Source: Sisyra terminalis | Taxonomy: Eukaryota; Arthropoda; Insecta; Neuroptera; Sisyridae | NCBI GenBank assembly: GCA_958496175.1 | Contig: OY292277.1 | Coordinates: 53,455,050-53,519,049, forward strand | Direction of reading: 5' to 3' | DNA: 64,000 bases | Part shown: in pieces, positions 23,505 through 36,249 of the stretch | How positions within the stretch are numbered: position 1 is the stretch's first letter | How the letters are laid out: each line of letters begins with the position of its first letter | Translations under genes and position numbers: made by a program | Notes under the pieces: model-generated | The model's database searches: none | Told to the model about the DNA's origin: nothing | What the model saw: the letters and a program-made list of their open reading frames with translations, nothing else

Positions 23505-24748
23505 TTGGAAAGTTGAACTAAAGAGAAATTTTAATATTTTTTCAATTTTTTGACGCAACCATCAATTTTATGAGAAAATTTTATAGAACATTTTTTTTAG
23601 AGCACTTTTTTTTCTACAACTTATCCCTATAAAAGTTTCTGATATTTTTCACAGGTCCTCAATTATTTGCATTAAACTGAAAAATCCCTGAATTATTATA
23701 TTTTTAACATAATTTTTATTTTTTATTTTAATTAAATAACTTAGGACCTGTGAAAAATATCAAAAACTTTTATAGAGATAAGTTATAGGAAAAAAAGTGC
23801 TCTACAAAAAATGTCATTTAAAATTTTCTCATAAAATTGATGGTTGCGTCAAAAAATTGGAAAAAATATTAAAATTTCTCTTTAGTTCAACTTTGACCAT
23901 GAATAACTTTTGAAGGAATAAATATATCAAAAACTTGTTGGAAACCTTTTTTGTAGATCGTTCAATTTTCTACAAGAATATACCTTGATTATTCCGAAAT
24001 ATTGTCACCAACGTGAGCTATAAGTCTAATCTAAATAGTTGTACCAATTATTCTGGTTTTACTTATGGTTCCAATCTGAAGAAGGCTTTACTGATTTGAT
24101 AGAAACTTTGTAATCAAGTTCAACTAATAACTTATCTCTATAAAAGTTTTTGATATTTTTCACAAGTCCTAAGTTATTAAATTAAAATAAAAAAAATAAT
24201 TTTTATGTTGAAAATATAATAATTCAGGGAATATTATTAATTTAAAACAATAAAACAACGAATATTTTCAGTTCATTGCAAATAACTTAGAACCTGTGAA
24301 AAATATCAAAAACTTTTATAGAGATAAGTTATAGAAAAATAAGTGCTCTACAAAAAATGTCCTATAAAATTTTGTCATAAAATTTATAGTTGCGTCAAAA
24401 AATTGAAAAAATATTAAAATTTCTCTTTAGTTCAACTTTGACCCCGAATAACTTTTGAAGGAATAAATATATCAAAAACTTGTACAAGGACTTTTTTGTT
24501 GGTCGTTCAATTTTCTACAAGAATATACCTTGGGTCTTTCCGAAATATTGTCACCAACTTGAGCTATAAAATTCCAAAGTGCAAGAAAATATTATTCCCA
24601 TGTTATTTCAATGGAAAATCGAAATTTGCGATACGACACCTCTTAATATTAAGAGCTTAAACTTTCACAGGATTTTTTTTTTGTCATTCCCAACAATATT
24701 TTCGATATAATTACGAGAAAAAAAAATCATTTTTTTTTTGAATCAGTC
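23505..24748. mobile_element. Compound foldback FB-A, left-truncated copy
   Basis: The right end TTTTTTTTGAATCAGTC is followed by TA at 24749-24750. Internal order matches the full copy at 26813-28335: an inverted pair around 23690-23735, a roughly 110-bp unique spacer (about 24013-24125) and a second arm. The outer part of the left arm is missing; the copy begins at GTTGAACTAAAGAGAAATTT. Confidence 0.8.
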
Positions 24749-26810
24749 TAATATCTATACAAAAAAGAATCTTTTCTGCAGTAATTTCGGAAGATAATAT
24801 CGTTAAAACTTTTATAGTTCGATTGTTGTTATTGTTGTCGCAACAATAAGAGGAACCGACGCCATGGGCGTCCGGCCTTCGCCGCCCATTTAAACCAACC
24901 ACAAACTATTAACAAGTTGAACGAAGAAAATATGTTGAAAATCAAAAATTCAAATGGCAAACAATAAGTTGATGATCTCATTAATGTTAATTTTATGGAA
25001 TTGTGTCGAAATAACTTTTCCCTTATACATTTGTCGTAGATTTCGTTGAAACAAATATGAAAATTTTTTAAATATGAAACATTTCGAGTGAAATTCAGTT
25101 TTTTTTTGTTCAATTGTTTTTGAAACACCAGTAAAATAAATCAATATGGGGAGGGCTCAAAGATGTCAAAACTCTTCCTGATAAACCAGGAAACAAAAGA
25201 AATACATTTGGCACTAAAGACCAACATAATTAAAGAATACGCCAAATATAGTGATGCATTGCATCACCAACAAAAAAAAAATAATATTTTTTATAATAAA
25301 GTGCTGTTAATTTTTTTACCGATAATTAACAACTTACCATCTAAGGTCATTGATTTCTATTATATAAATATAAATTGAACACGAAAAAATCCATTTTGCA
25401 AATCTCATCAAAAAGTGCAATTCTGCAATGCAAGTCATGAAAAAAAAGCCAACTAATACTAAAAAAAAAAAAAGAAGAATGACGATGACGAGAGTTCAAT
25501 AAACGAATTGAAAAATGATGTAATTGTCCACCATTACCATTAAATTATTAAACAGTTTGCAAAATTCGAATGGCCTACTATATTTTGTTGCCATGGAAAT
25601 ATGGGTAAAAAATCGCAGCTAGCTGCGGAAACAAATCAATTGATTTTATAAATAGAAAAACGGTAAATTATTATAGGTATATACATATATTCTTAGATTG
25701 TCATTTTTTTTTCCTCTTTAAACAGTTGAATGGGAAAAAAAACACAACAACCGTAAGCCATTGTGTCTAGATATTGAAGATAGAAAAGTACAGTTGCACT
25801 AAATATTTTTGGGACCAAAAAAAAAAAAAGAAAAATAAATAATATTAAATTGTATGAATGAGAAAATTTTGAAGATATTTTAGGTTCATTGACTCAATAC
25901 AGTGAATCATCATCATCATCATCATCAAGTTGGCATCATAGAAAAAAAATTACATCTGTCACTGTGCTGACATCTATTAATTTAACACGAGAGAAAAAAA
26001 TTTCCACGAAAACTTCGGTTGCAAATAAATTCGGTAAGAGTTTCATAATTGTACAAAAAAAAAAATAATAACGCAAACAAAAGCCACCCACGATTCGTTT
26101 GTGTCTCAAATCTAAACATTTGCAATCCATTAAAAAACAAAACACTAACGTAAATCGTTGATTTTCTGTTAAATTTTCTTTAGATACCACAAACTATAAA
26201 ATGTCTGTTTTTTTTAGAAGCAAAAAAAAAAATGTACCTCGTACAATTTTATTGCCAATTAAATAGGTCTATAAAGGTTATTAACATTGCTATAACTGTA
26301 GAGGATACAGTTTTGAATCGTATTATACCTACAGTTTAGAAATGATTACTGTTATTATTATTTTCGGTTTAGCCAAGTGTGAACTTTTGAAAGCCAATGC
26401 TTATATTGTAATTTAAATTATTACCACAGTTGTGCGGCAATTAAAATTTTAACTTTAATGGCTGCTTGAATCGAATGTACAACAATTGTTCTGTACAATT
26501 AATTGTTGAAGACACGTACGGTCAATATTTGTTAATTTTTTTTTCTTGATTAACATTGAAATTTTCAAGTGGAAACGAATTCCGGCTCGAAGGATCAATG
26601 CTTTCAGCAATTGTTTTGTCAACAAATTCATAGCTTTCTTGTTAAGAAAATATTGCTATGCTGAAATATACAATGTTTTAGTAAATGAATTTTCTTTTTT
26701 TTTAGTAATTCCCCTGTGTTACTGATAAATAAACGATCTAAGATGAGTTCTTAATATTTTTAGTGAAAAGATTTTATTAGTATAACTGTAATTATTTTTG
26801 CTATGAATAT
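24749..26810. other. Sequence between two FB-A copies, with a GC-rich patch and (ATC)n
   Basis: At 24850-24900 a CG-rich patch includes a hairpin, ATGGGC (24864-24869) paired with GCCCAT (24884-24889). On the minus strand it opens a 25-codon frame. An (ATC)7 tract lies at 25907-25927. The rest is AT-rich and unique. Confidence 0.4.
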
Positions 26811-26812
26811 TA

Positions 26813-28335
26813 AACTGATTCAAAAAAAAAATGATTTTTTTTTCTTAATTTTATCGAAAATATTGTTGGGAATGACAAAAAAAAAATCCTGTGAAAGTTT
26901 AAGCTCTCAATATTAATATTAAGAGGTGCCCAATCGGAAATTTCGATTTTCCATTTAAATAACATGGGAACAATATTCTCTTGCACTTTGGAATTTTATA
27001 GCTCACGTTGGTGACAATATTTCGGAATGACCAAGGTATATTCTTGTAGAAAATTGAACGATCTACAAAAAAGGTCTCCTACAAGTTTTTGATATATGTA
27101 TTCCTTCAAAAGTTATTCGAGGTCAAAGTTGAACTAAAAAGAAATTTTAATGTTTTTCAATTTTTTGACGCAACCATCAATTTTATGAGAATATTTTAGA
27201 GGACATTTTTTGTAGAGCACTTTTCTTTCTATAACTTATCTCTATAAAAGTTTTTGATATTTTTCACAGGCCCTAAGTTAATTAATTAAAATAAAAAAAA
27301 ATAATTTTTACGTTAAAAATATAATAATTCAGGGAATTTTCAGTTTAATGCAAATAACTTAGGATCTGTAAAAAATATCAAAAACTTTTATAAAGATATA
27401 TTATAGGAAAAAAAGCGCTCTACAAAAAATGTCCTATAAAATTTTCTTATAAAATTGATGGTTACGACAAAAAATTGAAAAAATATTAAAATTTCTCTTT
27501 AGTTCAACTTTGACCTCGAATAACTTTTGAAGGAACAAATATATCAAAAACTTGTTGGAGACCTTTTTTGTAGATCGTTCAATTTTCTACAAGAATATAC
27601 TTTACTCATTCCGGAATATTGTCACCAACGTGAGCTATAAGTCTAATCTAAATAGTTGTACCAATTATTTTGGTTTTACTTATGGTTCCAATCTGAAGAC
27701 AGCTTTACTGATTTGATAGAAACTTTGTAATCAAGTTCAACTAATAACTTATCTCTATAAAAGTTTTTGATATTTTTCACAGGTCCTAAGTAATTTTATT
27801 AAAACAAAAAAAATAATTTTTATGCTAAAAATATAATAATTCAGTGAATATTATTAATTTAAAACAATAAAATTACGAATATTTTCAGTTCATTGCAACT
27901 AACTTAGAACCTGTAAAAAATATCAAAAACTTTTATAGAGATAAGTTATAGGAAAAAAAGCGCTCTACAAAAAATGTCCTATTAAATTTTCTCATAAAAT
28001 TGATGGTTGCGTCAAAAAATTGAAAAAAATATTAAAATTTCTCTTTAGTTCAACTTTGACGTCGAATAACTTTTGAAGGAATAATTATATTAAAAATTTT
28101 GTACGAGACCTTTTTTGTAGATCTTTCAATTTTCTACAAGAATATACCTTAGTCATTCCGAAATATTGTCTCCAACGTGAGCTATAAAATTCCAAAGTGC
28201 AAGAGAATATTGTTCCCATGTTATTCAAATGGAAAATCAAAATTTGCTTAAACTTTCACCGGTTTTTTTTGTCATTCCCAACAATATTTTTGATATAATT
28301 AAGAAAAAAAAATCATCATTTTTTTTTAATCAGTT
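26813..28335. mobile_element. Compound foldback FB-A, full length (about 1.5 kb), TA-flanked
   Basis: Inverted ends AACTGATTCAAAAAAAA and TTTTTTTTAATCAGTT lie between TA dinucleotides (26811-26812, 28336-28337). The organisation is arm, complementary arm, a 110-bp unique spacer (about 27646-27755), a partial arm and a final complementary arm. Most of the left half folds on itself and the two outer arms also pair. Marker blocks are TTGTTGGGAATGACAAAAAA, TGACGCAACCATCAATTTTA and ATCTACAAAAAAGGTCTC. No transposase frame is present, so it is a non-autonomous, probably mariner-like element. Partial copies are at 23505, 34988, 36691 and 37590 and at the window end. Confidence 0.85.
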
Positions 28336-28339
28336 TAAT

Positions 28340-29930
28340 AGATATCATGCCAAATGTGCATTTATATGTTAGAGTTATTTTTTTTAATTGTACCGTAACT
28401 ATTAGCATCGTAGTCAGTCATTGGCCGGTGAAGCCTTGGCCTGTTATTGCCTCATTTACACATTTCATGCGTGCGTTGGTTTATATATTAACGGCTGTTC
28501 TCATCATTTTCGCCAAACCATAAAAATTGAAATAAAAATATGACTTTTCCCCAAAAAAAAAAAAAAAATTGAATTGTGCCATCCAAACGAAGCTCAAGGT
28601 ATCACTTTTATAAAACTAAGGGGAAAAAATAATTATCCCCCTTTTGTGCCCCTTTCGGGGCACTAAATTGATAAATGCATCGTTTCTTGTGTCGATCAAA
28701 GTGTGCTATGTGTGGACTTCAAGGCACACTGCAATCCATCTGGTTTTTGTATGTTATAATAAGCACAAATGTTGTGTATGGAAAAAAAATCACGTTTACC
28801 ATAAATGGGACTGTGATTGAAATCTATTGGACGTACAGAAACGTATCTGATATAGCCGGCGGTTTCACAAATAGGGGAGGAGAGGCAAAAACGGTATTCC
28901 ACTGTATATGTCTATGTATTTGAGAGACGATAATGGAACGATTTCGTGAGTGACTCATAAACATGTTAATTTATTTTATTCTGACTCCGATTTTTGTCAT
29001 TTCACACAAACTTCCATAAACAGTAATTGAACAGTTTCTCTCTTTTGCGTTTAAATTGCATAATAGTAAGCATTGCCGCTTTTAAGTTGCATAATGGGCA
29101 TCGAAAATTCGACGTGGCTCTTTTGTTTTTTTTTTTTTTTGGAAACAATTGCTAGTTGAACGTAGTAAAAGCTGTTCCCTTTGGACACAAAATTGGTCAT
29201 TGAAATCACTCAAAAAGAATAATTTTTAAAGATATTTTTCAGTGATTAAGTTTCGTTGATTGGCCTTGAAAGATTCACGTTTTTATATAAGAGGCACCCA
29301 AATAAATTTTAAGGGATGCCAACACCAAAAATTACCCTTAAATGAGTGGCTTTTTTGCGTGAAATTTATGCGTCATATTGCCACCTATTTCTGTCTTTTA
29401 TATGTACTAAACTTTTTTTCTCCGTCTTTTTATAAGATTACGAAACACATGTCACGATCTAAACAAAACCGGGATTCTCCGTGAGATCACGGGGGGGACA
29501 TGGCTTTGAGGTGAAGGACAACCAATGCCTACACTTCTATAAGTGCTCTTGGATCGCTAAAGATTCGGTTTTGGAACTCAAAAGAAAATTTTTGTAGACC
29601 CAAAATTAAATCGCACTATTTTATTACTTTTTTTATTCAAACCAACGACGAAGAAAATTTTAAAGTAAGTTCTTTTTTTAACGCAAGGTGGAAAGGTTGG
29701 AATTGTCGCAACTCTCTACAACTCTCTGTTAAATGAATATAATTCAAGGTCTTTTTTACAATAACACGTAAATGGACGAAGTTCTATCATACAAAAATTG
29801 GTCAACATATATAATAGACAAGTACTAGAAATGAGTTGGTAGGAATGCATGGGGGAAATTTTTTTCAAGTTGGTATGTTTGTATTTTCATCACGTGTTGA
29901 CATCTACTGGCGACTATTATTATAAAGAGG
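28340..29930. other. Repeat-poor sequence with a GC-rich hairpin
   Basis: A perfect seven-pair hairpin GTGCCCC-TTTC-GGGGCAC lies at 28646-28663. Short frames at 28675-28923 and 29260-29484 have no protein-like signal. Nothing else recognised. Confidence 0.4.
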
Positions 29931-30300
29931 AAAGATTTGATTGTTTGTTTGCTTTGAATAGGCTCCGAAACTACTTGACCGATTTGAAAAATTCTGTCAC
30001 TGTTGGAAAGCTACACTATTTCCGGTGAACATAGGTTATGTTAAATTTTCAAAAAAATTAGGGATCCATACTAAAACTCCAATAATATGTGAGAAAAATT
30101 ACCAAAAAACTTTCTTACATCGCGTGCGCTGGTGATTTTAACTAAAGAACGGAACAACCGAATTTAATGAAACTTTATACTAAGATACAACACAATTACC
30201 CACACACGTTAGGCTAATTATCATTCCTTAAAAATAATAAGGGAATGTATCCCCTACGTAAAAACTGAGGGATGAAAAAAAAATTTTACTTTAGATAGGC
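29930..30300 (+). repeat. Dispersed insect repeat (AGGCTCCGAAACTACTTGACC type)
   Basis: AATAGGCTCCGAAACTACTT, ACCGATTTGAAAAATTCTGT and CACTGTTGGAAAGCTACACT belong to an interspersed sequence I recognise from many insect genomes. GGGATGAAAAAAAAATTT near 30270 matches the GGGATGAA words of the 1.5-2.6 kb repeat. No ends can be set; class unknown. Confidence 0.5.
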
Positions 30301-30609
30301 GAGTTATATATCATTGAAAAGGTATTTAAAAGTTAAAAAATGATCTGTATTAATATATTTAGTTGAACTATTAAAAAGCACAGGAATTTAATTTAAAGTA
30401 CAAAAAATTGCCTTTTTGAAATATAAATGTTTTTATAGATAATAATCTGAGAGTAAACTTTTTTTTTACAATGTTGTTGTAAATAGATCCTTAGGGTTGC
30501 TCAGTAAGGAAATATTAACGAAAAAAATGTAATAGTAATACTAATAATAATAATAATAGTAATAAAGCTTAAAATAAAAACGTTTTTAAAACCGTGGTGT
30601 ATAAAATGG

Positions 30610-31108
30610 AAAAATTGAAAATTGAATTTTCCATAAAATTCAAGGCATAATATCTCGTTTAATATTGATCTTCGCGATTTGGTCTACATGACCTTTTTTG
30701 TAGGAAATCAAATTCTCTACAAGTTTTTTATTTATAATTTTTCCGTAGCTCTTGTTATTTACGAGATAAATACAAAAAAAATGCGAATTTTATGGAAAAA
30801 TCAGGTTCAGTGGCCCGTACTACCTCACCGGTGTGAGTTACGACTTTGTCGCAATGGGCACTTTTGTAGAGCGTTTAATTCTGAGAAAAAACCACCGTCG
30901 GTAAAAGCGATCCCATGAAATGCCGCTGAGATATAGAAATTTAAAAATAAAAAATCAGAGTTTCCGTGTATTTTCAATGGGAAATCTTTACACGTCTTGG
31001 TCGAGGACTTAAAATTAATATTAAGGGCTCAAACTTTCAGCGAATTTTTTTTTTTTGGTATTTCCAACAAAATTTCACGATGGGACCAAAAAAAAAATCA
31101 ATCCTATT
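30610..31108. mobile_element. Foldback FB-B, solo right half
   Basis: Matches the central spacer and right arm of 17563-18363 over about 490 bp (ATATCTCGTTTAATATTGATC, GTGGCCCGTACTACCTCACC, GAAATGCCGCTGAGATATAG), ending GACCAAAAAAAAAATCAATCCTA. The left arm is absent. Confidence 0.8.
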
Positions 31109-31600
31109 ATATATGTTTTTAAATTCACTGGTTTCCACCTCTACTACCACATCTTTGGAACAATTCTTCAGTTGAATATAAGTACTTTGTACATTGGCGG
31201 GAAATATGTTTTATCTAAAGAGAATTGCTTTGAAAATTTCTGCAAAAATTAATAAAGTTATTGGCAATAATAAGAAAAAAATAAAGTAATTATTTCAGTA
31301 TTCCATATAGCAGTATTGTTTAATAGTTTATTTTGGCTTTTAATTTTATTTTTATGCATAAAATCATGAATTATATCCAGTCCTTTTAATATTTGCCAGT
31401 AAATGTTAATTTCAATTTCAAATATGATTCTAAAATGTGATGAAAATAGCGTTAATTTTGCAGATGAGTACTAAACAAGACGCAAAAATATACCAACTTG
31501 AAAAAAATGTCCCCCATACATTCCTACCAACCCATTTCTAGTACTTGTCTATGCTATACTTTGACCCAAAAATTATAATCTTTCATCCAAATAAGATTTT
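31109..31600. other. AT-rich sequence, nothing recognised
   Basis: No repeats or genes seen. Confidence 0.4.
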
Positions 31601-31609
31601 TTCGCTGAC

Positions 31610-31850
31610 TTTTTGACTATTTTGTGAATCATCACAAAGCAGTTACGGAGTGATCCAAACTACTTGATGACCACTGAGGAAGATTGCTTGGCAATCGAAA
31701 TACGTATCTGGGCAGTATGTCACGAATATTTTTTGTTTGAACTTCTGTTCAAATTTATGTTTGTGGTATGATTTTTATATATTATTATATCAGATTATAC
31801 TACATAAATTGGACTGCAATATATCTTATATATTGAATACACAGTATATT
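31610..31850 (+). mobile_element. Penelope-type tail, best-preserved copy
   Basis: Begins near GTGAATCATCACAAAGCAGT, carries the hammerhead core at 31674, then AATATTTTTTGTTTGAACTT, GGTATGATTTTTATATATT and ACTACATAAATTGGACTGCA. The upstream part is shared with 52715-52763, which shows that the element extends at least 50 bp 5' of the ribozyme. Confidence 0.6.
31661..31718 (+). ncRNA. Hammerhead ribozyme motif, type I, best copy
   Basis: CTGAGGA core 31674-31680; stem II GATTGC (31682-31687), loop TTG, GCAATC (31691-31696), with one extra unpaired A at 31681. GAA is at 31697-31699, followed by the palindromic stem III ATACGTAT and cleavage base C31708. Stem I pairs A31673-T31709, C31672-G31710 and C31671-G31711, a mismatch, then G31669-C31713 and T31668-A31714. 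A minimal, almost loopless stem III is typical of hammerheads described from Penelope-like elements. All core residues fit; the extra A and the short stem I make activity uncertain. Confidence 0.6.
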
Positions 31851-33835
31851 CTTTCCAATTTGGTCTATTCCAAAATGTTCATCTAAAACGAAAAGTATAT
31901 TAACGAATGACATTGTTATGCAACTATGATTTTAATAGTTCGGAATAGTATTATAGCCATTACCAGATGACAACCTCATCAATTATTTCTCTAATCTTCG
32001 TATGGATATTCATTCAGCGAAAAACTCGGACTTTCGGTTTGTATGCAGGTAAAACTTGCACAATACGATAAATGGTTGATACACAATATGCAAACTTTCA
32101 AATTTTGCAATGTACCGTCGTACATATTGTAGCATAATATTATCTCTCTAAATTAAACGGCAGAGATATACACAAATGATGAGATCGAATCGAAAATGAT
32201 TCCATTCGCCGTTGTTGCCGTTGCCGTCGCCATTGCACCATCCAATTGCACAAAACTGCATATTTTATAAATAGCGGAACTGTTTCTATTCATAACAAAG
32301 ACTTTATCGTCCAAACCATATGTAAAGTTCTTGAGTTTTCTTGAGTAAGACACGCACATCATTTGTCATAAATAGTTTGGTGGAAATTAGTAAAGAACAG
32401 AGATATATCAGTTGCGTTTTATACCACTACGGTTCTCTTTATCGTCGAAAAAATCCATTGGGCCATATACCTAGTGGGTATCATCAAATGCAAACGGAAG
32501 ATATTTGATAAGAGTTAAAGTGTGTTTGCATTGGACTTTATGCATGTATGACATGCACATGCAATCAAATGTAAAACCGATTACGTAATGGTGCAACAAA
32601 AACCTACAATTACGAAAAATGTCAATAAAATTACTTCAATTCAATTAAATGGTATACGAACCTGCTATTGAAAAAATGGTTAAATTTAATTTTGAATTTG
32701 ACGCCTTTTTCTCAATAAACAATGTTTACCTAACTTCATGTCAATGAGAATAACCCAATCTCAATTTTATCAATTTAATTTTATATTGCAATTAAAATAA
32801 AGATTATTTCTACCTTTAAATTGGGTATTATAATTATTTAATATATAAAACTACAAAAAATAACCTATAAAACACGTGTTTCAAAAACATGACTTTGACA
32901 GCCCACAGAATTAAACTTCATGCCATTTAAATGGGAAGATATCCACTTTTATAATTAAACCCTTCAAAAGGTGACTGAAAAGATTAAAAAACTTTACAGA
33001 AAATCCTAGAGAATCAAAATTTTTAAAGCGTTTGAAGAGTTTAAAGAATTTAAAATGGTTTTTAATTTAAATAATATCCAATAGTTTAGTACAAATTTGA
33101 AGTGGGTAATTGTATGGAGTAAAAGGTTTGAAACTTGGATAATTTAAATTTGACAGTTTCTAATTAAATTTATTATTTTATTGCAAACAAAGTTATGATA
33201 TTCCAAAAAATTAAATCCTAATATTTTCCAAGTCATCTACATTATTTAGTTCCGAGGTTTATGTTTAAAACTAGCGGAAAAACGAATATATAAAACTTAA
33301 TTTTCGATTGATCTAAAATAATAGGAAAATACAGAGACCTCTAATGTCAAATTTGAACGAAGGCGCGAAAAAATTATTTCAGTATAAAAGTAACGAAAAT
33401 TAGTTTTCAGAGTACAAATTCGTCAGATAGTGCTTTATTTTTTCCATTTAGTTTGACGTAACAATGAAAGCTCAATAGATTTGATACCCAGAAAAAAAAT
33501 CGCATGGAAATCCATTTTATGATGCACCTTATCAGGTAACTAGTAACTTCCAGTGCAATATTCCCAGTTTAACATTGATAAAAATGACGTTGAAATCATG
33601 ACAATAATCGGTTATTTTAAATTTGAACCAATTATTTACAATCTTTGTCTAAATAGTTGACTTATTATTATATTGGTAATGTTATTTTAACTTAACAACT
33701 TTACAAAAATAGAGGAACAAATCATATTGAGAGGGGGGGGGGGATTTAATATATTTCTGGAACACAATAGTCCTTTTAGGAAGCAGAACAGGAGATCTCC
33801 CAAAGTTTTTTTACACTTAAATTGCAACTAAATAA
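31851..33835. other. Repeat-poor AT-rich sequence
   Basis: At 32200-32240 a short CG-containing patch (GCCGTTGTTGCC) stands out. TTATAAATAG at about 32266-32275 fits a MEF2-type site by sequence alone. A run of 11 G is at 33733-33743. No gene seen. Confidence 0.35.
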
Positions 33836-33839
33836 TTTT

Positions 33840-34330
33840 GCTAAAAATTTAATCAAATTTTTAATAATTCCATGGCCTACTAGATACCATGCCTTAAATT
33901 ATGGAAACATGAATTTTTGGGCTCAATTTCCTACGGTTTTAAATGGTTAAATACTATTTATCTTCGTTTAACTATGATTTTTATGAAAACTATTGGATAT
34001 ATCAAAAAAACGCAAGAAATTTAATTTTTAGGTTAAATCATAGGTAATCTAATGATATAGTTTAAATTTAAAGTTTTCCGATGAAAACTCTTAATTATTA
34101 ACTTTCTCCATAGCTTGATATTTAAATTTCTTCTTCAGTTGGCCATGATTTTCATGCCAACCGTTAGTTCCATGAAAAAATTGCAAGACACCAAAATTGT
34201 TGATTTGGTCATGGCCTACTGGATTACAAACTTTACACTCTTAGTATTTTAGTGAAAAATAATAATTTTGACCAGGAATAGTGGAAACAGGTCATCGATT
34301 AAATTTAATTTAAAAAAAATGTTATAAAGT
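33840..34330 (-). repeat. Satellite H, reverse-orientation cluster (about 3 monomers)
   Basis: CATGGCCTACTAGAT at about 33871, TAACTATGATTTTTATGAAAAC, TTCAGTTGGCCATGATTTTC and GGTCATGGCCTACTGGAT at about 34207 are the complement of the repeating blocks at 49430-51310. Spacing between equivalent blocks is about 165-180 bp. Confidence 0.7.
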
Positions 34331-34385
34331 TATAATATAAATATAAATTTGAACTGAAGCTCTAACAAATGAATTCTGGCATATA

Positions 34386-34430
34386 GCCCAGATACGTATT
34401 TTGATTGCCAAGTAATCTTCATCAGTGTTC
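34386..34430 (-). ncRNA. Hammerhead-like relic
   Basis: On the minus strand CTGATGA (34425-34419), an imperfect stem II (GATTAC/GCAATC) and ATACGTATC are present. The conserved G of GAAA is replaced by A, so it should be inactive. Only a short stretch of Penelope-type tail (TGAATTCTGGCATAT region) remains next to it. Confidence 0.45.
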
Positions 34431-34439
34431 ATCAATATA

Positions 34440-34985
34440 ACAAAAAAATTAAGTTATAAAGCCCTTGCGGTCTACCAGACCGCTTTAGGTAGTCTATACC
34501 TGACAGATCTCACCCTATAAAAACAATAATAATAATTTTTCTTTTGTAGATCAAAGAAGTAGACGCACGACAAGTATTTGATTACACTTGACAACAATTA
34601 CAAGATAATCAAAACACTAAACATAAATAATGTTTCTCTTGATAAAAAATATTTGGGTCACCAAAAAAAAAAAACCTGGCACTTGAAATCAAACAAAAAA
34701 AAATATCAAAGTTTAAGTAAATAAAAACCAAAAAAAAAGACTGCTGATAAAACATTTGAATCAAACTTTTTAACAATGGAAACTGCCAAATGATTTTCAT
34801 TTGTTTTTCCAGCTAGGCTACTAGATCTTTGAAAAGATGCACTATAATTTTATTTGAATTATAAATGGAAGAGATTGTTTTCCGGTGCTTTTTATAGCGC
34901 ATATGTTTTTCTCATTGGACTCTACGATCAGATTGGCTTATAAATATGACTATGCAATGTTTACAAGGGAAATATATGTATAAAT
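34440..34985. other. AT-rich sequence
   Basis: CATTTGTTTTTCCAGCTAGGCTACTAG at about 34799 resembles a single decayed dyad monomer of satellite D. Nothing else seen. Confidence 0.35.
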
Positions 34986-34987
34986 TA

Positions 34988-35480
34988 GGCTGATTCAAAA
35001 AAAAATGATTAATTTTTTTTTCGTAATTATATCGAAAATATTGTTGGGAATGGCAAAAAAAATCCTGTGAAAGTTTAAGCTCTTAATATTAAGAGGTACC
35101 GCATCGCAAATTTCGATTTTTTATTGAAATAACATGGGAACAGTATTATCTTGTACTTTGGAATTTTATAGCTCACGTCAAAGACAATATTTCGGAATGA
35201 CCAAGGTATATTCTTGTAGAAAATTGAACGACCTACAAAAAAGGTCTCGGACAAGTTTTTGATATATTTATTCCTTCAAAAGTTATTCGAGGTCAAAGTT
35301 GAACTAAAGAAAAATTTTAATATTTTTTTCAATTTTTTAACGCAACCATCAATTTTATGAGAAAATTTTATAGGACATTTTTTGTAGAGCACTTTTTCTT
35401 CTATAACTTTTCTCTATAAAAGTTTTTCATATTTTACACAGGTCCTAAGTTATTTATTTAAAATAAAAAAAAAATCTACA
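34988..35480. mobile_element. Foldback FB-A, solo left arm
   Basis: Starts TA+GGCTGATTCAAAAAAAA, continues TTGTTGGGAATGGCAAAAAA to the ACAGGTCCTAAGTTATTTA block, and then breaks into a Penelope-type tail fragment. Confidence 0.8.
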
Positions 35481-35481
35481 A

Positions 35482-35605
35482 AAGATCTACAAAAATATTT
35501 TTGTTTGAATTTCTGTTTATGGTATGATTTTTATATATATTATTATATCAGATTATACTACATAAATTGGACAGCAATATATTCTATATATTGTTTACAC
35601 AGCCT
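35482..35605 (+). repeat. Penelope-type tail fragment
   Basis: AATATTTTTGTTTGAATTTCT, GGTATGATTTTTATATATAT and ACTACATAAATTGGACAGCA match the tails at 8520-8650 and 31715-31850. The ribozyme part is missing. Confidence 0.65.
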
Positions 35606-36240
35606 ACTATGATTTCCAAGGCTTATACGCAGCAAACAGCCATCTAGATCGTATCTTGGTTAGAAGTAAGTCAATAAAAAGAAAACTTTATAATAATAAG
35701 AAATTGGGATGTTGGCATCATTCAGTTTAAAACAAATGGTTCATAAAACTTGATAATGTCCCATGCAATTGCAGCAAAACTGGGAAGAGCCGGGAGCAAA
35801 ATGAACCTCTTCCCAATCTCCTGCACCATGCTGGTCTATGTACAAATGGCTACGGAGAGTTTGTGTTGGGATATTACGCACGATTAAACCGTAAAACCCA
35901 ATGAGGCCTGATTATATGAATGGGACATGTCACGAGTTTCCCTTATTGTTATCACAAACGACTGTACTCCGACCGCACCGCACCAAGCGGTGGTTTAAAA
36001 TTAAATTTTCCAACAATTAAGGTTTCAACTTTTTTTTTTTTTTCGTCAAGGGGTCAAACTGCAAGAAAATGTTTTTCTCATATGACTAAGAGAAAAAAAA
36101 ACTAGTTTTTTTCATTGGATAATTTCGTCAAGGTGGTTTGTTCGAATGGATATTATGTTAATGGATAGTAGGTTTTTATAAATGTATTATGTATATCTGC
36201 ATAGTATTTTATATTAGGTATAGGTAATAGTAAATGGATA
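35606..36240. other. Repeat-poor sequence
   Basis: A slightly GC-richer stretch near 35760-35990 holds only short frames. Nothing recognised. Confidence 0.35.
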
Positions 36241-36249
36241 TATTATTAT

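Noticed and set aside
24850..24900. CG-rich 25-codon minus-strand frame as a coding exon
   Set aside because: No convincing acceptor or donor at its borders; the CG richness is explained by a short hairpin.
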